Positions 23,979 to 33,788 of a stretch of 64,000 nt of DNA are shown piece by piece. Position numbers and translations under genes: made by a program. Position 1 is the first letter of the stretch; the number at the start of each line of letters is the position of its first letter. This DNA is from Streptoalloteichus hindustanus (GTDB lineage Bacteria; Actinomycetota; Actinomycetes; Mycobacteriales; Pseudonocardiaceae), in the NCBI RefSeq assembly GCF_900129375.1, contig NZ_FQVN01000009.1:62001-126000 (forward strand), written 5' to 3'. The notes under the pieces were generated by a model. It searched no databases, had not been told where the DNA came from, and was given only the letters and a program-made list of their open reading frames with translations.

Positions 23979-24590
23979 TCAGTCGAGGGGCCGCAGCACG
24001 CGGTCCAGCCACTCGCCGACCACCCGGGCGACCCCCTCCGGGTCGGCCTTGAGCGAGTGGTCGCCGGGGAGCACGACGACCTCGCGGTGGTGCGCGGACC
24101 CCGGGAGGCCGAAGGGGTCGCGGTCGCCCTGCACGACGAGCACGGGCACCTCCACCCCGTGCAGCTCGTCGAGCCGGTGCTTCTCGGGCCGGCCCGGCGG
24201 GTGCACCGGGAACGCCAGGCACAGCACCGCCACGGCCTGCCCCTGGGCCGCGGTGCGGCAGGCCACCCGCGCGCCCGAGGAGCGCCCGCCGAACACCAGC
24301 GGCAGCCCGTCGAACCACCCCGAGCCCAGCGCCTCGGCCACCGCCAGCCACGCCGCGTCGAGCTGCCGCGCGGGCGCGGGGGCGCGCCGCCCGGCCACCC
24401 GGTACGGCTGCTCCACCAACGCCACGTGCAGTCCCACGTCCCTGGCGGCCCGCGCCGCCGCGACGAGGTCCGGCGCCTGGATGCCGCCGCCGGCGCCGTG
24501 GCCGAGGAGCAACGCGGCCCTGCCCTCCGGGGCGCAGTGCATCTCGACCCGGGCGGGGCCGTGCGGCGTCGGCAGGTCGATGCTGGTCAT
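23979..24590 (-). CDS. Small alpha/beta hydrolase (Tex30/KANL3-like)
   Basis: 203 aa. [17 protein letters not shown] is followed by [16 protein letters not shown] (oxyanion region) and [16 protein letters not shown], with the nucleophile serine in GGRSSGAR, a variant elbow of the Tex30/KANL3 domain. [12 protein letters not shown] and [11 protein letters not shown] carry the likely Asp and His. Substrate is unknown; the fold suits an esterase or dienelactone-hydrolase-like enzyme. ATG 24590 overlaps the SRAP gene stop (ATGA), so the two are translated together. Confidence 0.88.
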   Translation of the reverse strand: MTSIDLPTPHGPARVEMHCAPEGRAALLLGHGAGGGIQAPDLVAAARAARDVGLHVALVEQPYRVAGRRAPAPARQLDAAWLAVAEALGSGWFDGLPLVFGGRSSGARVACRTAAQGQAVAVLCLAFPVHPPGRPEKHRLDELHGVEVPVLVVQGDRDPFGLPGSAHHREVVVLPGDHSLKADPEGVARVVGEWLDRVLRPLD

Positions 24591-25414
24591 GGGTGGTCGA
24601 AGAGCGCGAGTTCCGGGGTCTCGGGCGCCGGGCGCCGGCCGCGCCGCCGGGGCTGGTCGAGCGCCGGGGCGGGATCGGCGCCCGGGTCGACCCGCGCCAC
24701 GAGCTGGGGGCCGTTGTTGCGGACGTTGTTGACCGCCGACGACACCGGCCGCAGCTCCAGCGCCGCGACGAACGCGTCGTCGGTCGGGCGGAGCAGCTCC
24801 TCGACCTCGGTGCGGGCCGGGTCCAGCCAGGCCGACCACAGCTCGCGGGGCAGCATGAGCGGCATCCGCTCGTGAACGTCGGCGAGCTGCCCGACCGCGT
24901 CCGTGGTGATGACCGCGCAGGTGATCAGCGGCGGCGCGTCGTCGGCCAGGTCCGGCGGGCGCCAGGTGGTCCAGACGCCGGCCAGCACCAGGCTGGAGCC
25001 GTCGGGCGGGGTGACGTAGTAGGGCTGCCGCCGGCCGTCCTCCTTCTTCCACTCGTACCAGCCGTCGGTCGGCAGGAGGCAGCGCCGCCGGGCGAGCGAG
25101 GTGCGGTAGGCCGGCTTCTCGGCGGCGGTCTCGGCCCTGGCGTTGATCATCCGGGAGCCGACCGCCGGGTCCTTGGCCCACGCGGGCACCAATCCCCAGC
25201 GCATGACGCGGACGCTGCGCTCGGTCCGCGTCGGGTCGGGCTCGCCGTCCGGGTCCCGGGGGTGGCGCTCGACGACGGCGAGCACCGGCTTGGTCGGCGC
25301 GACGTTGTAGTCCGGACCGGGAGCCGACCCGCCCAGCGCGTCGGTGCCGTCGATGGCGTCGAACTCCGCGGCCAACGTCGCCGGATCCCTCGTGGCGGCG
25401 TACCTGCCGCACAT
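24587..25414 (-). CDS. SRAP-domain abasic-site protein (HMCES/YedK family)
   Basis: 275 aa. MCGRYAAT places the catalytic Cys at position 2, exposed after Met removal. [19 protein letters not shown] (conserved Glu), AGVWTTW and VHERMPLML (conserved His) complete the SRAP active site. The family crosslinks to abasic sites in single-stranded DNA and shields them during replication. Neighbour order (SRAP, then divergent aroA and rsgA) is that of Rv3226c-Rv3228. An Arg-rich insert is visible near the C-terminus. First gene of a two-gene operon with the hydrolase. Confidence 0.94.
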   Translation of the reverse strand: MCGRYAATRDPATLAAEFDAIDGTDALGGSAPGPDYNVAPTKPVLAVVERHPRDPDGEPDPTRTERSVRVMRWGLVPAWAKDPAVGSRMINARAETAAEKPAYRTSLARRRCLLPTDGWYEWKKEDGRRQPYYVTPPDGSSLVLAGVWTTWRPPDLADDAPPLITCAVITTDAVGQLADVHERMPLMLPRELWSAWLDPARTEVEELLRPTDDAFVAALELRPVSSAVNNVRNNGPQLVARVDPGADPAPALDQPRRRGRRPAPETPELALFDHP

Positions 25415-25741
25415 CCGCAACCACCCCCGGGTCATCCACTCGTCCGTGTTCGGCGGGTCGCCCGCGCCGATCCGCCACCGCGCCGGCGCCCGCGGGCGCC
25501 GAAGATCATGATCGCCCACGGGCGGCCGCGACACCACGCGGACCACCCGAGCGGCCGTCCTGTGCGGGAAGGAGAGGAACGCGCCTCGCCCGCGACCGTC
25601 TCCAGTGTCCTCCCCGGCACCGACAGGCGGGGCGCCGTGCCGGGAGGGACGCGTGCGGCGCCGCCGCCACCTCCGCACGCATCGTGGCACGTCAGGCGGC
25701 CCACCGCGAGGGAGAGCGGCCGTGTGCGGGATCATCGGGGC
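25415..25741. other. Divergent promoter region, SRAP gene / aroA
   Basis: 327 bp with no gene I can support. Open frames cross it in several phases only because GC-rich DNA lacks stops. No clear -10/-35 pair could be chosen. Confidence 0.45.
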
Positions 25742-27052
25742 ATGACACAAGCGTGGGCCGCTCCCACCGCGGACGGACCGGTGCGCGCCACCGTGCGGGT
25801 GCCCGGCTCGAAGTCGATCACGAACCGGGCGCTGCTGCTGGCCGCGCTCGCCGACGGGCCCGCCCTGCTGCGCGCGCCGCTGCGCAGCAGGGACACCGAG
25901 CTGATGGCGGCCGCGCTGCGGGCGCTCGGCGCGGAGGTCGCCGACCGGGTCGACGGCGGCGAGGACGCCTGGCTGGTGACACCGGGCCCGCTGCGCGGTC
26001 CGGCCACGGTGGACTGCGGGCTGGCCGGCACGGTGATGCGGTTCGTGCCGCCGGCGGCCGCGCTGGCCGACGGCGAGGTCCGCTTCGACGGCGACCCGAG
26101 GGCCAGGGAGCGCCCCATGGGGACCGTCCTGGACGCGTTGCGGGCGCTCGGCGCTGAGGTGACCCCGGCCGGCGAGAACCCCGCCGGGCTGCCGTTCGTG
26201 CTGCGCGGCCGGGGTGGGCTGGCCGGCGGTGAGGTGACGATCGACGCCTCCGCCTCGTCGCAGTTCGTCTCCGGCCTGCTGCTGTCGGGGGCCAGGTACG
26301 AGCGGGGCCTCACGGTGCGGCACTCCGGCCCGCCGGTGCCCTCGCAGCCGCACATCGAGATGACCGTGCGGATGCTGCGCGACCAGGGCGTTGTGGTCGA
26401 CGACAACACCCCCGACGTGTGGCGGGTCGAGCCCGGCCCGGTGCGGGCGCGCGACCTGACCGTCGAGCCGGACCTGTCCAACGCCACGCCGTTCCTGGCC
26501 GCCGCCGCCGTGACCGGCGGCGAGGTGCGGGTCCCCGGCTGGCCGGAGCGGACCACGCAGGCCGGGGACGCGATCCGCGGCATCCTCACCGAGATGGGCT
26601 GCGACGTGGAGCTGCGCGGGCGGGCGCTCGTCGTCCGCGGCCCCGGCGCGCTGCGCGGCGTGGACGTGGACCTGCGCGACGTGGGCGAGCTGACGCCGAC
26701 CGTGGCCGCGCTGGCCGCGCTGGCCGACGGGCCGTCCCGGCTGCGGGGCATCGCCCACCTGCGCGGCCACGAGACGGACCGGCTGGCCGCGCTGGCCGCC
26801 GAGATCGGCGGGCTGGGCGGCGACGCCGAGGAGACCGAGGACGGCCTGGTGATCCGGCCCCGGCCGCTGCGCGGCGGCGGGTGGCGGGCCTACGCGGACC
26901 ACCGGATGGCCACCGCGGGAGCCATCATTGGTCTGGTGGTCCCGGGGGTCGCCGTGGACGACGTCGCGTCCACCGGCAAGACGATCCCGGACTTCCCCGG
27001 GATGTGGGCGGCCATGCTCAAGGCGAAGGAGATCGCGGTGGAGGGTGTGTGA
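25742..27052 (+). CDS. aroA: 3-phosphoshikimate 1-carboxyvinyltransferase (EPSP synthase)
   Basis: 436 aa. [18 protein letters not shown] (shikimate-3-phosphate and PEP binding), [14 protein letters not shown] (the LAGT loop), [46 protein letters not shown] and [12 protein letters not shown] identify EPSP synthase. It makes 5-enolpyruvylshikimate-3-phosphate in aromatic amino-acid synthesis. In the PEP site the segment reads GLAGTVMRF, where classic class I enzymes have GNAGTAMR-type sequences. ATG 25742 starts the conserved N-terminus. The last codons overlap the next gene (GTGA), so rsgA is coupled. Confidence 0.95.
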   Translation: MTQAWAAPTADGPVRATVRVPGSKSITNRALLLAALADGPALLRAPLRSRDTELMAAALRALGAEVADRVDGGEDAWLVTPGPLRGPATVDCGLAGTVMRFVPPAAALADGEVRFDGDPRARERPMGTVLDALRALGAEVTPAGENPAGLPFVLRGRGGLAGGEVTIDASASSQFVSGLLLSGARYERGLTVRHSGPPVPSQPHIEMTVRMLRDQGVVVDDNTPDVWRVEPGPVRARDLTVEPDLSNATPFLAAAAVTGGEVRVPGWPERTTQAGDAIRGILTEMGCDVELRGRALVVRGPGALRGVDVDLRDVGELTPTVAALAALADGPSRLRGIAHLRGHETDRLAALAAEIGGLGGDAEETEDGLVIRPRPLRGGGWRAYADHRMATAGAIIGLVVPGVAVDDVASTGKTIPDFPGMWAAMLKAKEIAVEGV

Positions 27053-28059
27053 AGCGGCGGAGCTGGCGGGAGCTGGACGAGACCGACGTGCGGGTGCGGC
27101 CGGGGCGGGGGTCCCGCCCCCGCACCAAGCGGCGGCCGGAGCACGCGGACGCCTCGACCGCGTTGGTGATCGGGGTCGACCGGGGCCGCTACACCTGCGC
27201 GCTGGACGGCGACCCGCACCAGCGGGTCGTCGCGATGCGCGCCCGTGAGCTGGGCCGGAAGTCGGTGGTGATCGGCGACGACGTGCACCTGGTCGGCGAC
27301 ACCTCCGGCGAGCCGGACGCGCTCGCCCGCATCGTGCGGATCGGCGAGCGGCGCAGCGTGCTGCGGCGGACGGCGGACGACACCGACCCGTTCGAGCGGG
27401 TGGTGGTGGCCAACGCCGAGCAGCTCGTGATCGTGACCTCGCTGACCGACCCGCCGCCCCGACCGGGGTTCATCGACCGCTGCCTGGTCGCCGCCTACGC
27501 CGGCGGCCTCGCCCCGCTGCTGTGCCTCACCAAGTCCGACCTGGCCACGCCGGACGAGCTGCTGGAGCTGTACGCGAACCTGGACCTCCCGGTGGTCGTC
27601 ACCCGGTTCGACGCCGAGCCGGACGAGCTGCGGGAACGGCTCGACGGGCGGGTGTCCGCGCTGGTGGGCCACTCGGGCGTCGGCAAGTCGACGCTGGTCA
27701 ACAAGCTGGTGCCGGCCGCGGAGCGGGCCACCGGCGCGGTGAGCGCGATCGGCAAGGGCCGGCACACGTCGACCTCGGCCGTGGCCCTGCCGCTGCCCGA
27801 GGGCGGCTGGGTGGTGGACACCCCGGGCATCCGCTCGTTCGGCCTGGCCCACGTCACCCCGGACGACGTGCTCGCGGCGTTCCCCGACCTGGCCGAGGGC
27901 GTGGTGGAGTGCCCGCCGAACTGCGGGCACCTCGGCGCGCCCGAGGACCCGGACTGCGCGCTGGACGCCTGGGTGGCCGAGGGCCACGGCACGCCGCGTC
28001 GGCTGGCCTCCCTGCGCCGCCTGCTGCACTCCCGCACCGGACGGGAGGAGCAGGACTGA
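27049..28059 (+). CDS. rsgA: Ribosome small-subunit GTPase RsgA
   Basis: 336 aa from GTG 27049. The OB-fold N-terminus ([17 protein letters not shown]) precedes a circularly permuted GTPase: G4 LTKSDLA comes before G1 [14 protein letters not shown] and G3 [10 protein letters not shown]. The zinc knuckle [18 protein letters not shown] is at the end. RsgA checks the decoding centre of maturing 30S subunits. It overlaps aroA by 4 nt, as in the Rv3227-Rv3228 pair. Confidence 0.95.
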   Translation: MKRRSWRELDETDVRVRPGRGSRPRTKRRPEHADASTALVIGVDRGRYTCALDGDPHQRVVAMRARELGRKSVVIGDDVHLVGDTSGEPDALARIVRIGERRSVLRRTADDTDPFERVVVANAEQLVIVTSLTDPPPRPGFIDRCLVAAYAGGLAPLLCLTKSDLATPDELLELYANLDLPVVVTRFDAEPDELRERLDGRVSALVGHSGVGKSTLVNKLVPAAERATGAVSAIGKGRHTSTSAVALPLPEGGWVVDTPGIRSFGLAHVTPDDVLAAFPDLAEGVVECPPNCGHLGAPEDPDCALDAWVAEGHGTPRRLASLRRLLHSRTGREEQD

Positions 28060-28163
28060 TCGGGCGATGTCGGCCGGGTGTTGCGGGGCGCCGGGCGTAG
28101 CGCCGCGCCGACGCGGGTAGCTCCTCGGAGAGGAATGGGCGCCCGCTCGGGAGGAAGCCGACG

Positions 28164-29006
28164 ATGCCTCGTGCCCGGCCACTCGCGCTGACCGCGCTGC
28201 TGTCCCTGACCGCACTGCTGCCCCTGGCCACGCTGGTCGGCTGCGCCGACCAGCCCGTCGGGGTTCCCCCGGCGACCGTGAGCTCGCCGGCGCCCCGCCC
28301 CAGGGGCACGCCGCACGAGCTGGCCGACACCGTGCACGCGGCGGTGGTCGACGAGCGCTCCGCCCGGCTTTCCGGCGAGGCGTCCGACGACGGTGGCCCG
28401 GCCCGGCTCGACGGGTCGCTGCGCTTCTCCGCCAACGGCACCGACCTGGACGTCACCGGGGACCGCGGCGGCCCCTCCGACCCGGCCGACCAGGCCAGGA
28501 AGCGGAGCAGGGCGATCACCGTCGGCCCGACGTCCTACCTCCGGCCGCCGCCGGGGACGACTCCGCCGGACCGGCCGTGGGTGCGGGTGGACCCGGACTC
28601 CCGGGACCCGTTCCAGCGCTACGCCACCCTGTACACCGCCGCCCTGCGGTCGGCCGTGGACCCCGAGCGGCTGCTGGCGCTCGCCGTGGCCGGCGGGCGG
28701 ATCACCAGGACGGACGTGGAGCGCGACGACGGGGTCGAGACCGTCCACTACACGCTCCAGGTGGACCTGCCCGGCGGGACCCCGCACCCCGGGCAGGCGC
28801 CGGAGTTCCGGGCGCTGGCGGACGCGGGTGTGCGGTCGATGTCGTTCGAGCTGTGGGTGGACGGCCGCGACCTGCCGGTTCGGGCGAAGACCGCGCAGCA
28901 CGTGCCCGCGCTCGGCGCCGTGACCAGCGACGTCCGCTACCGGGACTGGGGCCAGGCGGTCCGGATCGAGCCCCCACCGCGCGACGAGATCAGCAACCCC
29001 GCCTGA
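28164..29006 (+). CDS. Exported lipoprotein, LppX/LprG-like organisation
   Basis: 280 aa. Signal peptide of about 26 residues ending in lipobox ATLVGC, then a Pro/Ser-rich linker. From residue ~45 it reads LADTVHAAVVDERSARLSGEA, LDGSLRFSANGTDLDVTG, RAITVGPTSYLRPPPG and WVRVDPDSRDPFQRY, ending MSFELWVDGRDLPVRAKT and DVRYRDWGQAVRIEPPP. The order (helix, long beta sheet, GPTxYLR, ELWVDxxxLPVR) is like LppX/LprA-F-G-type lipid- or adhesion-related lipoproteins. I cannot fix a ligand. Likely anchored on the outer face of the membrane. Confidence 0.82.
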   Translation: MPRARPLALTALLSLTALLPLATLVGCADQPVGVPPATVSSPAPRPRGTPHELADTVHAAVVDERSARLSGEASDDGGPARLDGSLRFSANGTDLDVTGDRGGPSDPADQARKRSRAITVGPTSYLRPPPGTTPPDRPWVRVDPDSRDPFQRYATLYTAALRSAVDPERLLALAVAGGRITRTDVERDDGVETVHYTLQVDLPGGTPHPGQAPEFRALADAGVRSMSFELWVDGRDLPVRAKTAQHVPALGAVTSDVRYRDWGQAVRIEPPPRDEISNPA

Positions 29007-29080
29007 GACCTGACGCCGGTCGGGGGCCGCGGAACGCGGGCGGGCAGGGGTGGGCCGCCGGGAAAGACGGTGGAAAAGAC

Positions 29081-29121
29081 GGGAGGGCCGGCCACGCCGT
29101 CCGAGGCGTGCCGGCCCTCCC
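29081..29121. terminator. Terminator hairpin between lipoprotein gene and pruA
   Basis: GGGAGGGCCGGCCACGCC (29081-29098) pairs with 29105-29121 with one bulged base, loop GTCCGA. Shared by convergent genes. A duplicated ACCAGTCCCCGCCGGG follows at about 29157-29188. Confidence 0.7.
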
Positions 29122-29188
29122 CTCCCGCGACGAAGCGGGATCAGCCCGTGCCGGAACCAGTCCCCGCCGGGACCAGTCCCCGCCGGGA

Positions 29189-30817
29189 TCAGCCCATGTG
29201 CGGGTAGGTGTGGTCGGTCGGCGGGACGAAGGTCTCCTTGACCGACCGCGGGCTGGTCCAGCGGATCAGGTTGAACATCGAGCCGGCCTTGTCGTTGGTG
29301 CCCGAGGCCCGGCTGCCGCCGAACGGCTGCTGGCCGACGACGGCGCCGGTCGGCTTGTCGTTGACGTAGAAGTTGCCGGCCGAGAAGCGCAGCCTGCGGT
29401 GCGCCTCCTCGACGGCGTCGCGGTCGGTCGCGAAGATCGCGCCGGTCAGGCCGTACTGCGACGAGCCGTCCACCTTGTCCAGCACCGCCGAGTAGTCCGC
29501 GTCCTCGTAGACGTGGACCGCGAGGATCGGGCCGAAGAACTCGGTGGTGAACACCTCGTGCGTCGGGTCGGTGCCCACGAGGACGGTCGGCTGGACGAAG
29601 TAGCCCACCGAGTCGTCGCAGGTGCCGCCGGCGAGGACCTCCAGCGTGGGGTCGACAGCGGCCCGCTCCAGCACGTCGCGGTGCTTGGCGAACGCGCGGG
29701 CGTCGATCACCGCGCCGCCGAAGTACGAGAAGTCGGTGACGTCGCCGTACCGGATCGAGTTGGTGGTGTCGGCGAGCTGCTCCCGCAGGCCGTTCTCCCA
29801 CAGGGAGCGCGGCACGTAGGCGCGCGAGGCCGCGGAGCACTTCTGGCCCTGGTACTCGAAGGCGCCGCGGACCAGGCCGGTCACCACGGCGGCCGGGTCG
29901 GCCGACGGGTGGACGACGACGAAGTCCTTGCCGCCGGTCTCACCCACGATCCGCGGGTAGGAGCGGTAGGTGTCCAGGTTCTCCGCGATCGTGCGCCACA
30001 GCAGCTTGAAGGTCTTCGTCGAGCCGGTGAAGTGCAGGCCGGCGAAGTCCTGGTCGGCCAGCGCGACCTCGCTGACGGCCGCGCCGTCGCCGGTGACCAT
30101 GTTGATCACGCCGGCGGGCAGGCCGGCGGCCTCCAGCAGCCGCATCGTGTAGTGCGCGGCGAGCTGCTGCGTCGGGGAGGGCTTCCACACCACGGTGTTG
30201 CCCATCAGCGCCGGCGCCAGCGGCAGGTTGCCGGCGATCGCGGTGAAGTTGAACGGGGTGATCGCGACCACGAACCCGTCGAGCGGGCGGTGGTCGAAGC
30301 GGTTCCAGACGCCGGGGGTGGAGATCGGCTGCTCGGTCAGCAGGCGCTGGGCGAAGTGCACGTTGAACCGCAGGAAGTCGATCAGCTCGCAGGCGGAGTC
30401 GATCTCGGCCTGCTGGGCCGACTTCGACTGGCCCAGGATCGTGGCGGCGTTGAGGGTGTCCCGCCACGGGCCGGCGAGCAGGTCGGCCGCGCGCAGCAGC
30501 ACGGCGGCCCGCTCGTCGAAGGGCAGGTCGCGCCACGCCGGAGCGGCGCCCTTGGCGGCGCGCACGGCGGCGGCGACGTCCTCGCGGGTGGCCTGCGCGG
30601 TGACACCGAGCACGTGGCCGTGGTCGTGCGGCTGCACGACCCTGATCGCCTCCCCGCCGGCCATCCGCCGCTCACCGGCGATGGTCATGGTCAGCTCGTG
30701 CTGGTCCGCCTCGAGCTCGGCGATCCGCTTCTGCAGCGACTCCCGCTCGGGGGTGCCGGGCGCGTAGCCGTGGATCGGCTCGTTCGACGGGTTCGGAACG
30801 GACGTGACGGCGTCCAT
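29189..30817 (-). CDS. pruA: L-glutamate gamma-semialdehyde (P5C) dehydrogenase
   Basis: 542 aa, typical of the class 1 P5C dehydrogenase. ITPFNFTAIAGNLPLAPALMGNTVVWKPS binds NAD; GLHFTGSTKTF, ETGGKDFVVVHPSAD (general base Glu), and AFEYQGQKCSAASRAY (nucleophile Cys) form the active site; FGPILAVHVYED and GGSRASGTNDKAGS close the fold. It oxidises P5C to glutamate in proline catabolism. No proline dehydrogenase gene is adjacent. ATG 30817 has GAGGAGG about 10 nt upstream. An inverted repeat lies about 140 bp upstream. Confidence 0.95.
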   Translation of the reverse strand: MDAVTSVPNPSNEPIHGYAPGTPERESLQKRIAELEADQHELTMTIAGERRMAGGEAIRVVQPHDHGHVLGVTAQATREDVAAAVRAAKGAAPAWRDLPFDERAAVLLRAADLLAGPWRDTLNAATILGQSKSAQQAEIDSACELIDFLRFNVHFAQRLLTEQPISTPGVWNRFDHRPLDGFVVAITPFNFTAIAGNLPLAPALMGNTVVWKPSPTQQLAAHYTMRLLEAAGLPAGVINMVTGDGAAVSEVALADQDFAGLHFTGSTKTFKLLWRTIAENLDTYRSYPRIVGETGGKDFVVVHPSADPAAVVTGLVRGAFEYQGQKCSAASRAYVPRSLWENGLREQLADTTNSIRYGDVTDFSYFGGAVIDARAFAKHRDVLERAAVDPTLEVLAGGTCDDSVGYFVQPTVLVGTDPTHEVFTTEFFGPILAVHVYEDADYSAVLDKVDGSSQYGLTGAIFATDRDAVEEAHRRLRFSAGNFYVNDKPTGAVVGQQPFGGSRASGTNDKAGSMFNLIRWTSPRSVKETFVPPTDHTYPHMG

Positions 30818-31167
30818 CGGGCGGCTCGCCTCCTCGGATCTGGGGAAGGTGTGTGCGCGGTGTGCGGTGCGCGAGTGGGCGCGGCTCGTGGCCGCGGCTC
30901 CACGCTCCATCCTGTCACGGTCGAAGCCGTGCCCTGGGCGTGGTCTCAGGGGCACAACGTTGCGTGTTCGGTCGGGATTCCGCAACGACCAGTCGTCCGC
31001 GTCGCTCGCGGCGTCCGAGTCCGCCTGGCTCGCGCGGGCGTCGCCATGTCGACAGGGAATGCCCAGCGCTTTGTTGGGAGATGCCATGACGTCGGACACG
31101 ACGCGGGCGCGGGGCCCGTGCGTTCACGCGAGGGTTCGGCCGCTTACTCTCGGCTACGCTACGCGAC
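30818..31167. other. Divergent control region, pruA / VOC gene
   Basis: 350 bp without a supported gene. It holds the inverted repeat CGTTGCG-N16-CGCAACG (30958-30987) and, at its right end, TACGCT (31155-31160), 7 nt before the VOC-protein ATG. Confidence 0.5.
30958..30987. promoter_or_regulatory. Inverted repeat CGTTGCG-N16-CGCAACG upstream of pruA
   Basis: 7-bp perfect arms at 30958-30964 and 30981-30987, in the pruA/VOC divergent region. Candidate site for a proline-responsive regulator. No regulator gene is adjacent, so the binder is unknown. Confidence 0.35.
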
Positions 31168-31554
31168 ATGGCGCGGATCACAGGAATCGGCGGGGTCTTC
31201 CTCCGCGCGGGCGACGCCGACGCGCTCGCCGCGTGGTACCGCGACGCCCTCGGCATCCCGCTGGCCGACCACGGCGGCGTCACCTTCCACTGGGCGATGG
31301 GGTCGACCCCGGAGCGGCCGGGCACGACCACCTGGGCCCTGTTCCCCAGCCGGTCCAGCTACCTGGGCGGACCAAACCAGCACGCGATGATGAACTTCCG
31401 CGTGGACGACCTGCCGGGGCTGCTCGCGGAGCTGCGCGCCAAGGGCGTCCGCGTCCTCGACGACTACGAGGAGTCGGAGTTCGGCCGGTTCGCCTGGTGC
31501 CTCGACCCCGAGGGCAACCGGGTCGAGCTCTGGGAGCCCGCCGTCGGCATGTGA
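31168..31554 (+). CDS. VOC/glyoxalase-fold protein
   Basis: 128 aa. One glyoxalase-like fold: ITGIGGVFLRAGDADALAAWYRDALGIPL, MMNFRVDDLPGLLAELRAKGVRV and FGRFAWCLDPEGNRVELWEP, with His/Glu positions of the VOC metal site (N..HAMM and VELWE). Substrate unknown; such proteins are often isomerases, dioxygenases or resistance proteins. ATG 31168 lies 7 nt after TACGCT, a leaderless start. Confidence 0.88.
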   Translation: MARITGIGGVFLRAGDADALAAWYRDALGIPLADHGGVTFHWAMGSTPERPGTTTWALFPSRSSYLGGPNQHAMMNFRVDDLPGLLAELRAKGVRVLDDYEESEFGRFAWCLDPEGNRVELWEPAVGM

Positions 31555-31575
31555 CGCGCCGCCGGCCCCACCGCC

Positions 31576-31703
31576 GTCCACCCCACCCCGGAACAGCCCC
31601 CACCCGTCCCGGGGGGCGAGCCCCGCTCCAGCCTATCGGCCGAGCACAGCCCGCCACCACGCCAGCACAACCCGCTGTGGACAACTCGGGAAGGTGTGGA
31701 CAA
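31576..31703 (-). repeat. Dispersed DnaA-box-like element, copy 2 (inverted)
   Basis: On the minus strand TTGTCCACAC (31703-31694) and TTGTCCACAG (31684-31675) are 19 bp apart. A 34-bp gap leads to the 48-bp core 31640-31593, which is identical to 7984-8031. A GGGGTGGG tail follows. It lies between the convergent VOC gene and the DUF6912-like gene, the same context as copy 1. Confidence 0.8.
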
Positions 31704-31771
31704 CTCCGTCCTCGGCAGGACGAACTTCGTCACCCGATCGAGGCCTCCGCCTGTCCTCCCCTTGTCTGGGG

Positions 31772-32275
31772 TCACATGAGCTCGAGCAGGAACGGCAGCT
31801 CCTGCGGCGCGTACCAGGCCAGCTCGTGGTCCTCGGCGTCACCGAGTGTGAACTCCGCGTCGGCGTCGCCCAGGTCCGCGGCGTCGATGACCGCCGCCGC
31901 CGCGCGCACGGCCGGTTCCGCGGCCTCCAGGTCGACGTGGACCGCCGCCACCACGCGCAGCGGAACCGGGCCGGACAGCCGGACCACGGCGTCGTCCAGG
32001 TCGGGGCGGAGCTGGACGTCGTCGACGTCGGCGGAGACGACGGCCCTGCGCGCCGGGGCGTCGGCGTCGGCCTCCAGCTCGGTGGCCAGCAACCGCAGCG
32101 CGGCCCTGGCCGCGTCCATCATCGCCGCGTACTCCAGCTCCTCGGTGTCGCCGGTCGCGTAGGACTCCCGCAGCATCGGGGTGAGCGCGAACGCCGTCCC
32201 CCCGACCGGGCTCAGCTCGCCGTCGGCGACCAGCCGCCGCAGCATCGCCACCGTCGCGGGCACGTAGACCCTCAT
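31772..32275 (-). CDS. Conserved actinobacterial protein (DUF6912-like)
   Basis: 167 aa from ATG 32275, which overlaps the WS/DGAT stop (ATGA). It begins MRVYVPATVAMLRRL, then FALTPMLRESYATGDTEELEYAAMMDAARAALRLL, VVSADVDDV, and ends HELAWYAPQELPFLLELM. I recall this pattern as a short actinobacterial family of unknown function. It is acidic and soluble, rich in Ala/Asp/Glu, with no catalytic motif that I can point to. Co-translation with the acyltransferase hints at a shared context only. Confidence 0.8.
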   Translation of the reverse strand: MRVYVPATVAMLRRLVADGELSPVGGTAFALTPMLRESYATGDTEELEYAAMMDAARAALRLLATELEADADAPARRAVVSADVDDVQLRPDLDDAVVRLSGPVPLRVVAAVHVDLEAAEPAVRAAAAVIDAADLGDADAEFTLGDAEDHELAWYAPQELPFLLELM

Positions 32276-33678
32276 GCCGACACCGTCCCCATCAGCTCCT
32301 CCACCGACTCCTCCACCATCGCCGCCAGAACGTCCACATCGGACATCCCGTCCCGGTCGGCGTTGAGTCCGAAGTAGACGCCGCCGTCGTAGGAGGTCAC
32401 CCCCACCGACAACGCCTGCCCCTTCGCCAGCGGCACCACCGGGAACATCTCCACCATCCTCGCTCCTGCCACGTAGAGCGGCACCTGCGGCCCCGGCACG
32501 TTGCTGACCACCAGGTTGAAGATGCGCCGCGAGAACGAGCTGGCGACCCGTGCGCCGAGCGCGTGCAGCGTCGGCGGGGCCAGACCGGAGAGCCGGACCA
32601 GCGTGCTCGCCGCCACCGACTGGCCGGACTCCTTGTGCGCCCGCATCGCGTGGCTGACGTGGTGCAGCCGCACCACCGGGTTCGGCTCGCCCACCGGCAG
32701 GTCGACCAGGTACGCGGAGACCTTGTTGCCCGGCGGCGGCACGCTGGCGCGGTCGGCGTCCGGGTCCCGCACCGACACCGGCACCATCGCCCGCATCGTC
32801 GTGGTCGAGGTGACGACCTCGCCCCGGGAGAGCAGCCAGTTCCGCAGGGCGCCCGCCACGACGGCCAGGACGACGTCGTTGACGGTGCCGCCGTGCGCCG
32901 TCCGCACCCGGCGGTAGTCGTCCAGCGAGGTGCGGGCCACGGCGAAGCGGCGTTGCGGCGAGATCCGCACGTTGAGCGGGCTGACCGGCGCCGGGCGGGC
33001 GGCGGCGCTCACGGCGGAGGCCAGACCCCCGACGGCGTCGGCCACCTTGCGCACCGTGGCCGCCGCGTCCGCCGCTGCCGCGCGAACGTTGTCGATCACC
33101 GCGCCGGGCTGGCGCACCGCCTCGACGGCGGCGTCCAGCACGAGCTGGACCGGGCCGGGCTCCGGCTCGGGCATCCACAGCTCCTCCGGCACTTCCCGGG
33201 GCGTGGCGGAGACGTCCAGGATGACCTGGCCGATGTCGATCGCGCCGATGCCGTCGACCATCGCGTGGTGCGTCTTGGTGACGACCGCGACGCGCTGCTC
33301 GGCCAGCCCCTCCACCAGGTAGATCTCCCACAGCGGCCGGGAGTGGTCCAGCGGCCGGGACATCAGCCGGCTGACCAGCTCGCGCAGCTGCGCCTCGCTG
33401 CCCGGCCTGGGCAGCGCGGAGCGCCGCACGTGGTAGGTGAGGTCGAAGTCCGGGTCGTCGACCCACACCGGCCGGGCCAACCGGCCGGGCACGTGCGCCA
33501 CCCGCTGCCGGTAGCGCGGCACGAGCGGGAGGCGCCGCTCGATCAGCGCGAGCACCCGCTCGTAGTCGAAGCCGGAGCGGGGAGGGCTCAGCACCGCCAC
33601 GCCACCCACGTGCATCGGCGTGGTGGAGTCCTCCAGGTACAGGAACGACGCGTCCAGCGCCGACAGGCGGTCCGGCAT
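32272..33678 (-). CDS. Wax ester synthase/diacylglycerol acyltransferase (WS/DGAT)
   Basis: 468 aa. The acyltransferase motif THHAMVDGIG (HHxxxDG at ~137-143), the early LSALDASFLYLED, SRPLWEIYLVEGL, TVNDVVLAVVAGALR and NLVVSNVPGPQVPLYVAGA are the standard WS/DGAT boxes. It esterifies acyl-CoA to diacylglycerol or fatty alcohols for storage lipid. It lies where M. tuberculosis has tgs3 (Rv3234c). CAGGAT lies 6 nt before the ATG, so a leaderless transcript is plausible. Confidence 0.95.
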   Translation of the reverse strand: MPDRLSALDASFLYLEDSTTPMHVGGVAVLSPPRSGFDYERVLALIERRLPLVPRYRQRVAHVPGRLARPVWVDDPDFDLTYHVRRSALPRPGSEAQLRELVSRLMSRPLDHSRPLWEIYLVEGLAEQRVAVVTKTHHAMVDGIGAIDIGQVILDVSATPREVPEELWMPEPEPGPVQLVLDAAVEAVRQPGAVIDNVRAAAADAAATVRKVADAVGGLASAVSAAARPAPVSPLNVRISPQRRFAVARTSLDDYRRVRTAHGGTVNDVVLAVVAGALRNWLLSRGEVVTSTTTMRAMVPVSVRDPDADRASVPPPGNKVSAYLVDLPVGEPNPVVRLHHVSHAMRAHKESGQSVAASTLVRLSGLAPPTLHALGARVASSFSRRIFNLVVSNVPGPQVPLYVAGARMVEMFPVVPLAKGQALSVGVTSYDGGVYFGLNADRDGMSDVDVLAAMVEESVEELMGTVSA

Positions 33679-33788
33679 GTCCCGATCCTGACACAGCGCG
33701 TCTCGCCGCGACCCCGTTCCGCAGCGACCGCCGAACCGTGCTCACCGCGCCCGGAACGGCCGCGACCCGCGCGTGACATCCTGCTCCC

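Noticed and set aside
28577-31390. A 937-codon plus-strand frame opposite pruA
   Set aside because: Overlaps lipoprotein, pruA and VOC genes in wrong phases; translation is Arg/Gly/Ala-rich with no motif.
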